Shown here: piece by piece, positions 1 through 8,563 of the stretch
Numbering within the stretch: position 1 is the stretch's first letter
Layout of the letters: every line of letters starts with the position of its first letter
Assembly: GCA_021325195.1 (NCBI GenBank)
Contig: JAJPHQ010000042.1
Location: forward strand, 1-34,990
DNA from: Gammaproteobacteria bacterium
GTDB lineage: Bacteria; Pseudomonadota; Gammaproteobacteria; Xanthomonadales; Rhodanobacteraceae
DNA: 34,990 nt
Direction: 5' to 3'
The notes under the pieces: model-generated
The model's input: the letters and a program-made list of their open reading frames with translations, nothing else
Told to the model about the DNA's origin: nothing
The model's database searches: none
Made by a program: the position numbers and the translations under genes

Positions 1-1325
<1,325 letters not shown>

Positions 1326-1353
1326 GGGGCACCGCGACGGATACGAACCGCTC

Positions 1354-1362
1354 AGTATAGCA
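1354..1362 (-). promoter_or_regulatory. candidate extended -10 promoter of rpoD
   Basis: Read on the minus strand, this is TGCTATACT, an extended -10 element (TGn followed by 5/6 of TATAAT). It would start transcription about 22 bases before the rpoD ATG. No good -35 is seen at 16-18 bases, as is usual for extended -10 promoters. This is inference from motif only. Confidence 0.45.
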
Positions 1363-1424
1363 AGATGGTGTTGCCGGAGGGAAGGATCAAGGGCGAAAAA
1401 GCGCGCCCGTTCAAGGCGCTGCGA

Positions 1425-1580
1425 CCGTTTCCTGCATGCAAGAAACGGCCCAGGCCAGGACTGGCCTGGCTTCCCCTGCAACGGGGCGATCGACGGGAGG
1501 GCTTTCACCCTTGCTTGCAGGCGGGGAGTGGGAGCGGACGGCTCCCGCCAAGGTCCTTGGCATCCCCGCTGCCGGCAGCG
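1425..1580. repeat. row of five perfect inverted repeats between dtd and rpoD
   Basis: The 282-base gap between dtd and rpoD has no gene but holds five perfect hairpins within 156 bases. They are 1425-1448 (7-bp arms, 10-base loop), 1450-1469 (9-bp arms, 2-base loop), 1530-1546 (6-bp arms, loop GGACG), 1547-1561 (7-bp arms, 1-base loop) and 1567-1580 (a full 14-base palindrome). None is followed by a clear T-run in the dtd direction, so a simple terminator is not obvious. It could be a dispersed hairpin element or a structured 3' region of the dtd transcript. Confidence 0.6.
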
Positions 1581-1607
1581 ACCCCCTCTCCTTCGGAACG
1601 GGCGACC

Positions 1608-2048
1608 TCAACGCGAATGCAGGATGAAGGTGACCGGGCCGTCGTTGACCAGATGCACCCTCATGTGGGCGCCGAAGCGGCCGGTTGCAATGGCCGGATG
1701 CGAGGCGCGCGCCAGCTCCACCAGCCGGTCGAACCAGCGTCTGCCCGCTTCCGGGGAGGCCGCCGAAGCGAAGCCGGGCCGCATGCCCTTGGCGGTGTCG
1801 GCCGCCAGCGTGAACTGCGGCACCAGCAGCAATCCGCCGCCGGTGTCGGCGAGCGAGCGGTTCATCCGACCGGCTTCGTCGGCGAACACGCGATAACCGA
1901 GCAGGCGTTCGCACATCCGCTGCGCCTGCGCCTCGCCATCGGCAGGCTCCACCGCGACCAGCGCCAGCAGACCCGCGCCGATCGCGCCGACGACTTCACC
2001 GTCCACATCTACCTTGGCTTCGGTGACGCGCTGGATCAGGGCGATCAT
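1608..2048 (-). CDS. dtd: D-aminoacyl-tRNA deacylase (DTD)
   Basis: Cytoplasmic proofreading enzyme that hydrolyses D-amino acids (and glycine from tRNA-Ala) off mischarged tRNA. The protein has 146 residues, the usual length, and opens with the family N-terminus MIALIQRVTEAKVDVDGEVV. The second signature, NDGPVT near the C-terminus (active-site cross-subunit Gly-cisPro), is intact. The first signature, normally SQFTL, reads PQFTLAADTAKGMRPGF, so the conserved serine is proline here. The start is fixed by family conservation, yet the usual Shine-Dalgarno position is filled by a GGGACTC heptamer repeat (2055-2072) and no ribosome-binding site is seen. It lies upstream of rpoD on the same strand. 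Confidence 0.95.
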   Translation of the reverse strand: MIALIQRVTEAKVDVDGEVVGAIGAGLLALVAVEPADGEAQAQRMCERLLGYRVFADEAGRMNRSLADTGGGLLLVPQFTLAADTAKGMRPGFASAASPEAGRRWFDRLVELARASHPAIATGRFGAHMRVHLVNDGPVTFILHSR

Positions 2049-2054
2049 GCTGTT

Positions 2055-2072
2055 CGGGACTCGGGACTCGGG
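2055..2072. repeat. GGGACTC heptamer repeat at the dtd start
   Basis: CGGGACTCGGGACTCGGG, two and a half copies of a heptamer. It ends 6 bases before the dtd start codon, covering the place where the ribosome-binding site should be. The same heptamer recurs at 23152-23182 and 29655-29688, and variants of it bound the inserts in fmt and upstream of purD. Confidence 0.85.
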
Positions 2073-2091
2073 TAGAGCGTAACAATAACGT

Positions 2092-2218
2092 CGTCATTGC
2101 GGGACGACCGGCAGGGTCGAACCCGGAATCCACTTTGCTTGCTCGAGACAATCCACAAACAAAATGGATGACTCGCGCCATCCATGGCGCCCGCCCCCGG
2201 ATCAAGTCCGGAATGACG
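2092..2218. repeat. 127-bp dispersed palindromic repeat (MITE-like)
   Basis: The element sits in the divergent gap between dtd and the first acyltransferase gene (2049-2267), which holds no gene. Its ends are inverted: CGTCATTGCGG on the left and CCGGAATGACG on the right, matching at 10 of 11 positions when one is reversed. Inside, CCACTTTG and CAAAATGG form a second, imperfect inverted pair, and CCCGGAATCCA / GGATCAAGTCCGG are related blocks. The sequence resembles the widespread proteobacterial repeat whose chance translation contains VIPDLIR. No transposase is present, so it is a non-autonomous repeat. Confidence 0.65.
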
Positions 2219-2255
2219 AGTACGGCCTGTTCCCCCGTTTCGTCGGTCTTGCTTT

Positions 2256-2261
2256 TAGACT
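2256..2261 (+). promoter_or_regulatory. candidate -10 box of the acyltransferase pair
   Basis: TAGACT lies 6 bases before the ATG at 2268, with no Shine-Dalgarno sequence between. If used, the message would begin at or next to the start codon (leaderless). No clear -35 is seen, so this is weakly supported. Confidence 0.3.
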
Positions 2262-2267
2262 GCCGCG

Positions 2268-3173
2268 ATGCGCTGGTACACGACCCTTCTGTACGGATTG
2301 CTGTGGTGCATCGCGCGCCTGCCGATGCGCCTGTTCCATGCGCTGGGCGCGGCGCTGGGCTGGCTGTTCTGGGTGACCAACGACCGCAAGCGCAGGGTGA
2401 TCGAGGCCAATCTGGCCTTGGTCCGCCCCGATCTCGACGGGCGCGCGCGCCGCCGTCTGGCACGCGATTGCGTGCGCGAATGCGGCATCGCCCTGGTCGA
2501 GGCATTCGGCATCTGGACGAATGCGCAGCGCACCCTCGCACGGGTGCGCGAAGTGCGGGGTGAAGCGCTGTTCGACGCGGCGCTCGCCGCCCGGAAAGGA
2601 CTGATCCTGTGCGCACCGCACCTGGGCAGTTGGGAAGTCGCCAACTACTGGATCGGCGCGCGCACGCCGTTCGCAACCTTCTACACGCAGCCGGGTCGTG
2701 CGCAGGTGGAAGCGCTGCTGCGGCGCCTGCGCGAAGGCGGCGCCAGCATCCAGTTTCCGATCGACGATGCCGGCGTGCGCCGGGTGTACCGCCACGTCAG
2801 CGGGGGCGGCGTGGTATCGATCATGCCCGACCACGTGCCGCGTTCGGGCGGCGTGATCGTGCCGTTCTTCGGCGTGCCGGCGTTGACGATGACGCTGCTG
2901 CCCCGGCTGGCGCGCCGCACCGGCGCGAAGGTGCTGATGCTGTTCGTCGAGCGCCTGCCGAAGGCGCGGGGTTTCCGGATCCACTTCCGCGAACCGCCCG
3001 CGGCGCTCACCGACGCCGATCCACTGGCCGCCTGCAGCGCGTTGAATGCGGCGGTGGAGGGTTGCGTGCGCGATGCGTTCGCGCAATACCAGTGGAACTA
3101 CAAGCGCTTCAAGGCACGGCCGGGCAGCGGGCTTCCGGACGATGCTTACATTGCGGCGGGTGTGAGAACCTGA
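2268..3173 (+). CDS. LpxL/HtrB-family lipid A acyltransferase, first of a tandem pair
   Basis: Inner-membrane acyltransferase of the lysophospholipid/lipid A family, which moves an acyl chain from acyl-ACP to the lipid A precursor on the cytoplasmic face. The protein has 301 residues with a hydrophobic N-terminal segment (TTLLYGLLWCIARLPMRLFH). The catalytic HX4(D/E) motif is present as APHLGSWE near residue 125, followed by PDHVPRSGG and the family C-terminal signature QYQWNYKRFK. The stop overlaps the next start (TGATG), so the two genes are translationally coupled. Related glycolipid or ornithine-lipid acyltransferases share these motifs, so the exact acceptor is uncertain; family membership is secure. 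Confidence 0.88.
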   Translation: MRWYTTLLYGLLWCIARLPMRLFHALGAALGWLFWVTNDRKRRVIEANLALVRPDLDGRARRRLARDCVRECGIALVEAFGIWTNAQRTLARVREVRGEALFDAALAARKGLILCAPHLGSWEVANYWIGARTPFATFYTQPGRAQVEALLRRLREGGASIQFPIDDAGVRRVYRHVSGGGVVSIMPDHVPRSGGVIVPFFGVPALTMTLLPRLARRTGAKVLMLFVERLPKARGFRIHFREPPAALTDADPLAACSALNAAVEGCVRDAFAQYQWNYKRFKARPGSGLPDDAYIAAGVRT

Positions 3174-4105
3174 TGCGCTGGCACGTCGCGCTGGTGTGGT
3201 GGGCGTTGCGCGCGGCCGGCCTGCTGCCTTTGCGGGCGCTGTATGCGCTGGGCACCGCGCTGGGCCACGTGCTGTGGTGGCGGCGGCGCGCGCGCGAACG
3301 GGTGCACACCGAGGTCAACATGCGGATCGCGCGTCCCGATCTGGACGAGGCCGCCCGCGCACGGCTGGTGCGTGCATGCCTGATCGAAACCGGACACGCC
3401 GTCACCGAGATGGCCGCGGTGTGGGGTCGCGGTGCGCGGCGCGCGCTGCGTCTGGTGCGCGGCGTCGAGGGCCTCGAACATTTCGATGCGGCGCTGCACT
3501 CCGGCCGCGGCCTGATCGTCGCCGCACCGCACCTCGGCTGCTGGGAACTGCTCAATTACTGGCTGTGCAGCCGGACGCGGATCGCGATCCTGTACGCGCC
3601 GCCGCGCGACCGCGCGTGGGAAGCCTTGCTGGTGCGCGCGCGCGGCGGACTCGCGCCGGAGCAGGTGCGCGCCGACGGTGCGGGCGTGCGCAGGCTGTAC
3701 AAGCGGCTCGCGGACGGCGGCGTGGTGGGCATCCTGCCCGACCAGCAGCCCCGGCACGGCGAAGGCCAGTTCGCACCGTTCTTCGGCACGGAAGCCAACA
3801 CCATGGTGCTGTTGCCGCGCATCGCGCACCGCACCGGTGCGGCGGTGCTGTTCGCCTTCGCCGAACGGCTGCCGCGCGGCGCGGGCTATCGCATCCGGAT
3901 CCTGCCCGCGCCGGATGGCATCGCCGACGCGGACCTGCGCATTGCCTGCGGCGCGCTCAACCGCGGCGTCGAGCAATGCGTCGAACTGGCGTTCACGCAA
4001 TACCAGTGGACCTACAAGCGCTGGGCCGAACGGCCCGATCCCTTCGAGCACGATCCGTACTGGCTGGCGCGGACGGGCGTGACGCGTTCGCGTGATGTGC
4101 GCTAG
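3173..4105 (+). CDS. LpxL/HtrB-family lipid A acyltransferase, second of a tandem pair
   Basis: A 310-residue paralogue of the preceding gene. It has the same architecture: hydrophobic N-terminus, HX4E motif APHLGCWE near residue 121, PDQQPRHGEG in place of PDHVPRSGG, and the closing signature QYQWTYKRW. The ATG at 3173 shares its A with the TGA of the upstream gene, which fixes the start and implies coupling. Two adjacent copies suggest either sequential acylation of lipid A (like LpxL then LpxM) or different acyl-chain preferences. The gene ends facing the TPR gene on the opposite strand. Confidence 0.87.
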   Translation: MRWHVALVWWALRAAGLLPLRALYALGTALGHVLWWRRRARERVHTEVNMRIARPDLDEAARARLVRACLIETGHAVTEMAAVWGRGARRALRLVRGVEGLEHFDAALHSGRGLIVAAPHLGCWELLNYWLCSRTRIAILYAPPRDRAWEALLVRARGGLAPEQVRADGAGVRRLYKRLADGGVVGILPDQQPRHGEGQFAPFFGTEANTMVLLPRIAHRTGAAVLFAFAERLPRGAGYRIRILPAPDGIADADLRIACGALNRGVEQCVELAFTQYQWTYKRWAERPDPFEHDPYWLARTGVTRSRDVR

Positions 4106-4122
4106 CCCAGCCACGCTCGCGC

Positions 4123-4166
4123 CGGGCCGGGATGCGGCCGGAGGGCGCTCCCCGGCGGCCGGCCCG
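4123..4166. repeat. GC-rich inverted repeat in a convergent gap
   Basis: CGGGCCGG (4123-4130) pairs with CCGGCCCG (4159-4166) across 28 bases between the ends of the acyltransferase and TPR genes. It could act as a bidirectional stop for transcription, but no T-run follows on either side, so the function is open. Confidence 0.35.
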
Positions 4167-4192
4167 CGGAGATGCCCATTGCGGGCGCCGGC

Positions 4193-4519
4193 TTACGGCT
4201 GAGGCGTCAACCGTTTCAGGAATACCCGCATCTCCTTTGCCGCCTGCACGTCGCCGCGCCGTTCGGCGACGGCGATGCCCCGGCGCCATGCTTCACCGGC
4301 GGCGTGCGCATCGCCGGATTGCAGGCAGGCCTTGCCCAGCAGCTTCCAAGCCGCGGAATAGTCCGGATCGAATCCGACCGCGGCCCGGAATTGCCAGACC
4401 GCTTCCCGGGCATCGCCATCCAGCATGAGCGCCAGACCCAGCGAGTATCTGAGCAGCACGCCGTCGCGCGGACCGCCGATCTGTTCGCGCAGGACGTCGA
4501 TGCGTGAGCGGGGGTCCAT
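4193..4519 (-). CDS. small TPR-repeat protein
   Basis: A 108-residue protein starting MDPRSRIDVLREQIG. Two to three tetratricopeptide-like helical pairs can be read: DGVLLRYSLGLALMLDGDAR, then a block with PDYSAAWKLLGKACLQSGD, then HAAGEAWRRGIAVAERRGD. The residue pattern (W/L-G-Y/L-A-P) is typical of TPRs, which hold protein partners. There is no signal peptide, so it is cytoplasmic. It lies 34 bases after the ArnT-like gene and is probably the last gene of that operon. An upstream in-frame start would add low-complexity residues without TPR pattern, so the ATG at 4519 is preferred, though its ribosome-binding site is weak. The partner is unknown. Confidence 0.75.
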   Translation of the reverse strand: MDPRSRIDVLREQIGGPRDGVLLRYSLGLALMLDGDAREAVWQFRAAVGFDPDYSAAWKLLGKACLQSGDAHAAGEAWRRGIAVAERRGDVQAAKEMRVFLKRLTPQP

Positions 4520-4553
4520 GTCGTGATTGTCGCGCCATTCGCGACGCCGCGCC

Positions 4554-6263
4554 TCAGCGCACTTCGCGATAGCGCCAGTAGTCGGGCGCCGGAAACAGCA
4601 CCGTCTGCACGTCGGGTTCGGGCGGGCGCTGGCCGCGGCGCAGCATCGCCAGCACGGGCGCGTCCCATACCACCAGCCAATCACCGCGGTAGGGCTGCAC
4701 GAAGCGCGCGTAGCGCAGGATGTCCGGCGTGAGGCGGCCCGGATACGACACCACCAGGCCGCGGGGATGCTGCGCGGCCCAGTCCTGCAGGATGCCGCCC
4801 TCGTACAGTCGGTCGACCGGCTGCGTCAGCCGCCCAAGGAAATCGAACTGGCCCTCGTAGATGTCGAGGTTGCCGATCGCGCGGCCCTGCGACTGTGCCG
4901 TGGCGATGAGCCTGGATACCGATCGCAGGTCGAACGCCGGCGACAGCGTCAGCGCGAACAGGCCGTAAACCGCCGCGCTGCCGATCAGGCTGGCGAACGC
5001 GATCCGCCGCAGTTCCCCGCGTCCGCGCAGCAGCAACAGCGCACCCAGCAGCACGAACAGCACGCCGAACGGCGCGCTGCCGGCGGCAAGATCGCGCAGC
5101 CAGTGATCGTGCAGCTTGCCCGCCGCGGCCAGCGGCGGCAGCGCGAACAGCAGCGCGGCCAGCGCGAACGAGGCGGCCGCCAGCGGCCACGCACCCAGCC
5201 ACGCCGTGCCCGATGCGATGCCGCCACGCGCGCGCAGGTTGGCCACCGCGCCCGCCATCACCAGCGCGGCCGCCGGCAGTTCCGGCACCAGGTAGTACGT
5301 CTGCTTGCCGCTGAACGCGCTGAATCCGACGAACGCCGGCACCAGCCACGCCAGCGCCATCCGCAGTCCCGGCGCCAGCGGCGCGCGCAGCGAAATCAAT
5401 CCCGCCCACATGCGCGGCCACAGCACGAACGGGAACAGGATCACCGGCAGCCACGGCAGATACCACCACCACGGCCGCGCGTGCACGAACGCCTCGACCA
5501 CGCGTCCGGCGGTCTGCTGGAACAGCAAGTCGTGGGCGTACCCGGCGCCGCCCAGCCGCACCGCCGGGATCACCCATGCCGCCAGCATCGCGCCGCCGCC
5601 GGTCATGGCCAGCAGGCCGAAGCCGTACCAGCGCGCGCGATGCCGGCGCGCATAACCGCTCCACCACGGACCCAGCAGCCATGCCGGCGCGACGTGCAAC
5701 AGCATCACCGGACCCTTGGTCAGCAGGCCCAGGCCCACGCACGCCGCCAGGCCGATCCAGCGCGGCGTCCCGCGCCGCGCGGTCGGCGCAAGGCACAGGA
5801 ACGCGCCCAGCACCCACACCGTCAGCAGCCCGTCGTACATGCTCTGCAGGCCGAACAGGAAGGCGAAACCGAACGCCGCCAGCAGCCACGGCGTCGCACG
5901 CACCACCCACGGGGAATCCGGAAACAGCCGCCGCGCCAGCGCCTGCGCCAGGATCAACTGCACAGCACCGATCAGCACCATCAACACGCGCGGCCACACG
6001 TCGTTCACGCCGGACACGGCCCAGCCCGCGTGGATCAGCCAGAACAGCAACGGCGCCTTCTGGCTGTAGGGCTGGCCGTTGATGTGCGGCACCCAGAAGT
6101 GATGGTGCGACCACATGTCCCACGCCACCGCGAGCGTGCGGGTGGAGTGCATCGGGATCGGCGGCATCAGGAAAATCGCGATCAGCGCGACCACCAGCCA
6201 CAACGGCAGCCACCACAGCAGCGCGCGCAGGCGTTCGGAACGGGCGTAGGAATCGGGATTCAC
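4554..6263 (-). CDS. ArnT/PMT-like membrane glycosyltransferase (GT39 family)
   Basis: A 569-residue polytopic inner-membrane protein of the ArnT/dolichol-mannosyltransferase-like family, which moves a sugar from a polyprenyl phosphate to a periplasmic acceptor such as lipid A. About a dozen hydrophobic segments can be seen. After the first one comes the family block WVPHINGQPYSQKAPLLFWL, equivalent to the ArnT NG-x-RYFEKP region. The acidic DE pair normally just before this (as in PDETR) is missing: the protein reads PMHSTRTLAVAWDM, with H-S where D-E is expected. A distant Asp (WDM) might substitute. It sits between the GT9 pair and the TPR gene with gaps of 49 and 34 bases. The sugar and acceptor cannot be named. 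Confidence 0.82.
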   Translation of the reverse strand: MNPDSYARSERLRALLWWLPLWLVVALIAIFLMPPIPMHSTRTLAVAWDMWSHHHFWVPHINGQPYSQKAPLLFWLIHAGWAVSGVNDVWPRVLMVLIGAVQLILAQALARRLFPDSPWVVRATPWLLAAFGFAFLFGLQSMYDGLLTVWVLGAFLCLAPTARRGTPRWIGLAACVGLGLLTKGPVMLLHVAPAWLLGPWWSGYARRHRARWYGFGLLAMTGGGAMLAAWVIPAVRLGGAGYAHDLLFQQTAGRVVEAFVHARPWWWYLPWLPVILFPFVLWPRMWAGLISLRAPLAPGLRMALAWLVPAFVGFSAFSGKQTYYLVPELPAAALVMAGAVANLRARGGIASGTAWLGAWPLAAASFALAALLFALPPLAAAGKLHDHWLRDLAAGSAPFGVLFVLLGALLLLRGRGELRRIAFASLIGSAAVYGLFALTLSPAFDLRSVSRLIATAQSQGRAIGNLDIYEGQFDFLGRLTQPVDRLYEGGILQDWAAQHPRGLVVSYPGRLTPDILRYARFVQPYRGDWLVVWDAPVLAMLRRGQRPPEPDVQTVLFPAPDYWRYREVR

Positions 6264-6312
6264 GAGGAGGTCTGCGGGCGCCGTGGCGCGATGCGGAAGT
6301 GTAACCCGCGCT

Positions 6313-7377
6313 TCATCGCGCCTCGTCGAGCGACGGCGCGCGCGCCGGCAACGCCTGTGCCGCGGCGATCACTTCCTCCGGCGTGATCTGCATGATGCGC
6401 GTGCGCTGCGGCGGGCCGCCCAGCACGATCACCGCGCTGCCGGAAGGGCTGCGCGGGCGCCACACGCGCGGCGATTGCGCACCGAACAGCACCACCAGCG
6501 GACAACCCATCGCGGCGGCCACGTGCGCCGGTCCGGTATCCACCGACAGCATGCCGCGCGCGATCTCGCACAGCGCCATCAGCCGGCGCAGCGGCAGGTC
6601 GCGCGCCGCCACCGCGACCCTTTCCAGCCCGGCGATCCGGGCGATGCCTTCAAGCAGCGGCGCCTCCCGCGGCGAACCGCACAGCAGCAGGCGCGCGTCC
6701 GGATCGCGGTGATGCAGGGCGCGCAACACCTCGGCCCAGCTCGCGGAAGGCCACGCCTTGTCGTCGTCGGCCGGATCGCGTGGCCCGTTCCAGCGCATGC
6801 TGCGCTTGTTGGCGGGCTGCACCAGCCACAGCGGCTGTCCGGTCCAGCCGAACGCGCGCAGCCAGCCGTCGCGGTCGCGCCGGTCGGCGTCGCTCAGGCA
6901 GAGGCGCGGGGCGGCGCACGTGCCGGACACGGCGGATGCGCGCCAGGCCCCGGTGAACGCGGCCGGAGGCCGTGCGCCGGTGCGCAGCAGGCGGTCGATC
7001 CAGTGCTCGTCGGGCAGCGGCGGCGCGTCGGCCACGAACACGCAGCGGGAAGGATCCACGTGCGCCATCGCCAGCAGCCGGCGGATCCGGGCCAGGGGAC
7101 GCGGTTCGACTTCGCAAACGTGCACCGGCGCATCGCGCAGGACACGCAGCGCGTGCAGCATCCGCCAGCGCGGCGGACTGAGCGCGAACGGACGATGCCG
7201 GGCGTTCACCTGCAACACCCGCGCAACGTCCGGGTGATGCGCATACAGCGGTTCGCTCCACGGGCCGGTGCCGAACAGTACGCAGGGTTCGCCGTAGGCG
7301 AGGTGGAGGCGATGCAGCAGCGGCGCCAGCAGCAGCATGTCGCCCAGCCGTCCGAAGCGGATCACGATCGGGTTCAT
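6313..7377 (-). CDS. GT9 heptosyltransferase-like glycosyltransferase (downstream copy)
   Basis: A 354-residue GT-B fold enzyme of the ADP-heptose:LPS heptosyltransferase family (WaaC/WaaF/WaaQ-like), acting at the cytoplasmic face on LPS inner core. The N-terminal signature IRFGRLGDMLLLAPLLHRL is the usual acceptor-side loop. The C-terminal half has LWLVQPANKRSMRWNG and the nucleotide-sugar site MLSVDTGPAHVAAAMGCPLV, followed by LFGAQSP. The ATG at 7377 overlaps the upstream stop by four bases (ATGA), which sets the start and shows coupling to its paralogue. The sugar donor is inferred from family only. Confidence 0.87.
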   Translation of the reverse strand: MNPIVIRFGRLGDMLLLAPLLHRLHLAYGEPCVLFGTGPWSEPLYAHHPDVARVLQVNARHRPFALSPPRWRMLHALRVLRDAPVHVCEVEPRPLARIRRLLAMAHVDPSRCVFVADAPPLPDEHWIDRLLRTGARPPAAFTGAWRASAVSGTCAAPRLCLSDADRRDRDGWLRAFGWTGQPLWLVQPANKRSMRWNGPRDPADDDKAWPSASWAEVLRALHHRDPDARLLLCGSPREAPLLEGIARIAGLERVAVAARDLPLRRLMALCEIARGMLSVDTGPAHVAAAMGCPLVVLFGAQSPRVWRPRSPSGSAVIVLGGPPQRTRIMQITPEEVIAAAQALPARAPSLDEAR

Positions 7378-8450
7378 GGCGTGTCGGCCCGGCGTGGCGA
7401 TGCGCGCCGCGGCAATGCGCGCCAGGCGGCGATCACTTCTCCGGGCGCGATGTCCGCCACGCGGCCGCGCTGCGGCAGGCCGCCCAGCGCGATCACGGCG
7501 CTGCGGGCCGGGCCGCGCGGCATCCACAGCATGGGCGGCTGCGCGCCGTAGAGGACGACCAGGGGGCAACCCAGCGCCGCCGCGGCCTGCGCGGGACCGG
7601 TGTCCACCGAAATCATCGCCGATGCGCGTTCGCACAAGGCCAGCAGGCGGCGCAGCGGCAGCTCGTCGCCCGCCGCGAACACCCGCTCCGAACCGGCGGC
7701 TTGCGCGATCGCGCGCAGCATCGCCGCCTCGGCCGGCGCACCGCACAGCACGATGCGCGTGGCCGGATCGTCCGCCAGCACCGCACCGATCAGCGAGGTC
7801 CAGTTTTCCAGCGGCCAGGTCTTGTCGTCGCCCAGTTGCCCCGCGCGGCCACGCTTCAGGGTGCGCTTGTTGCCGGGCTGCAGCAGCACCAGCGGCGCGC
7901 CGGCCAGATCGTGGCGGCGCAGCCACGCCTCGAGGTCCGCGCGGTCGGCCGGGGTGACGACCAGCTTCGGCGTCGCGACGGCGGCGACGCGATCGGCCGG
8001 GATCGCGCGGCCGGCATACGCGGGCGGCGTCATCGCGCCGAAGCGCAGCCAGCGGTCGATCCAGTGTTCACCCTCGCGCAGCATGCAATCGGGATTGGCG
8101 AACACGCAGTGCTCGTCCGCAACGCGCGCGCGACGCAGCAGCCAGCGCAGCTTGTCGACCGAATAGTCGTCGCACACGTACACCGGCCCCGGCGGCGCGG
8201 CGCGCCATGCCGCGACCAGCCGCTGCTGGCTGCGGTCGAACAGGTACGGGCGCTTGCGGCTGGCGAGCTGCCGGATGCCGCCCACGTCAGGATGGCCTGC
8301 AAACAATGGCGCCAGCCACGCCCCGGAACCGAGCACCGTGCAGGGTTGTCCGTAGCGCCGGTGCAGCAGGTCCAGAAGCGGCGTCAGCAGTACCATGTCG
8401 CCGAAGGCGCCGAAGCGGATCACCAGTGGCGCTGCGGGGGGGCCGGTCAT
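7374..8450 (-). CDS. GT9 heptosyltransferase-like glycosyltransferase (upstream copy)
   Basis: A 358-residue paralogue of the next gene. It begins MTGPPAAPLVIRFGAFGDMV, with the GT9 N-terminal loop, and has the donor-site motif MISVDTGPAQAAAALGCPLV followed by LYGAQPP. The usual H of TGPAH is Q here. The two GT9 genes are clearly duplicates, with matching blocks such as LLQPGNKRTLKR / LVQPANKRSMRW. It is the first gene of the minus-strand operon GT9-GT9-ArnT-like-TPR and is divergent from the WaaE-like gene across 113 bases, so its promoter should lie there. The product probably adds a heptose or similar sugar to the LPS core. Confidence 0.87.
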   Translation of the reverse strand: MTGPPAAPLVIRFGAFGDMVLLTPLLDLLHRRYGQPCTVLGSGAWLAPLFAGHPDVGGIRQLASRKRPYLFDRSQQRLVAAWRAAPPGPVYVCDDYSVDKLRWLLRRARVADEHCVFANPDCMLREGEHWIDRWLRFGAMTPPAYAGRAIPADRVAAVATPKLVVTPADRADLEAWLRRHDLAGAPLVLLQPGNKRTLKRGRAGQLGDDKTWPLENWTSLIGAVLADDPATRIVLCGAPAEAAMLRAIAQAAGSERVFAAGDELPLRRLLALCERASAMISVDTGPAQAAAALGCPLVVLYGAQPPMLWMPRGPARSAVIALGGLPQRGRVADIAPGEVIAAWRALPRRASPRRADTP

Positions 8451-8527
8451 CGAGGGCAGGGGTCGGCGGTCAGGAAACAGGCTAGTCTTGCGGGCGAGGC
8501 TGTCGTCAGCCTTTCCGGCGGCGGCAT

Positions 8528-8533
8528 TACACT
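8528..8533 (+). promoter_or_regulatory. candidate -10 box of the WaaE-like gene
   Basis: TACACT within the 113-base divergent gap, 30 bases before the ATG at 8564. The -35 is not clear. The same hexamer appears before the LysM gene and dprA in this window, which gives it slight extra weight. Confidence 0.3.
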
Positions 8534-8563
8534 CGCCGGATCACCAACGCCGGCATTGTCGCC

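Noticed and set aside
4527-6386. Long open frame on the plus strand (over 600 codons) rich in Arg, Gln and His
   Set aside because: It lies opposite the ArnT-like gene, has low-complexity composition and no family motif. The minus-strand frame has clear homology and membrane helices.
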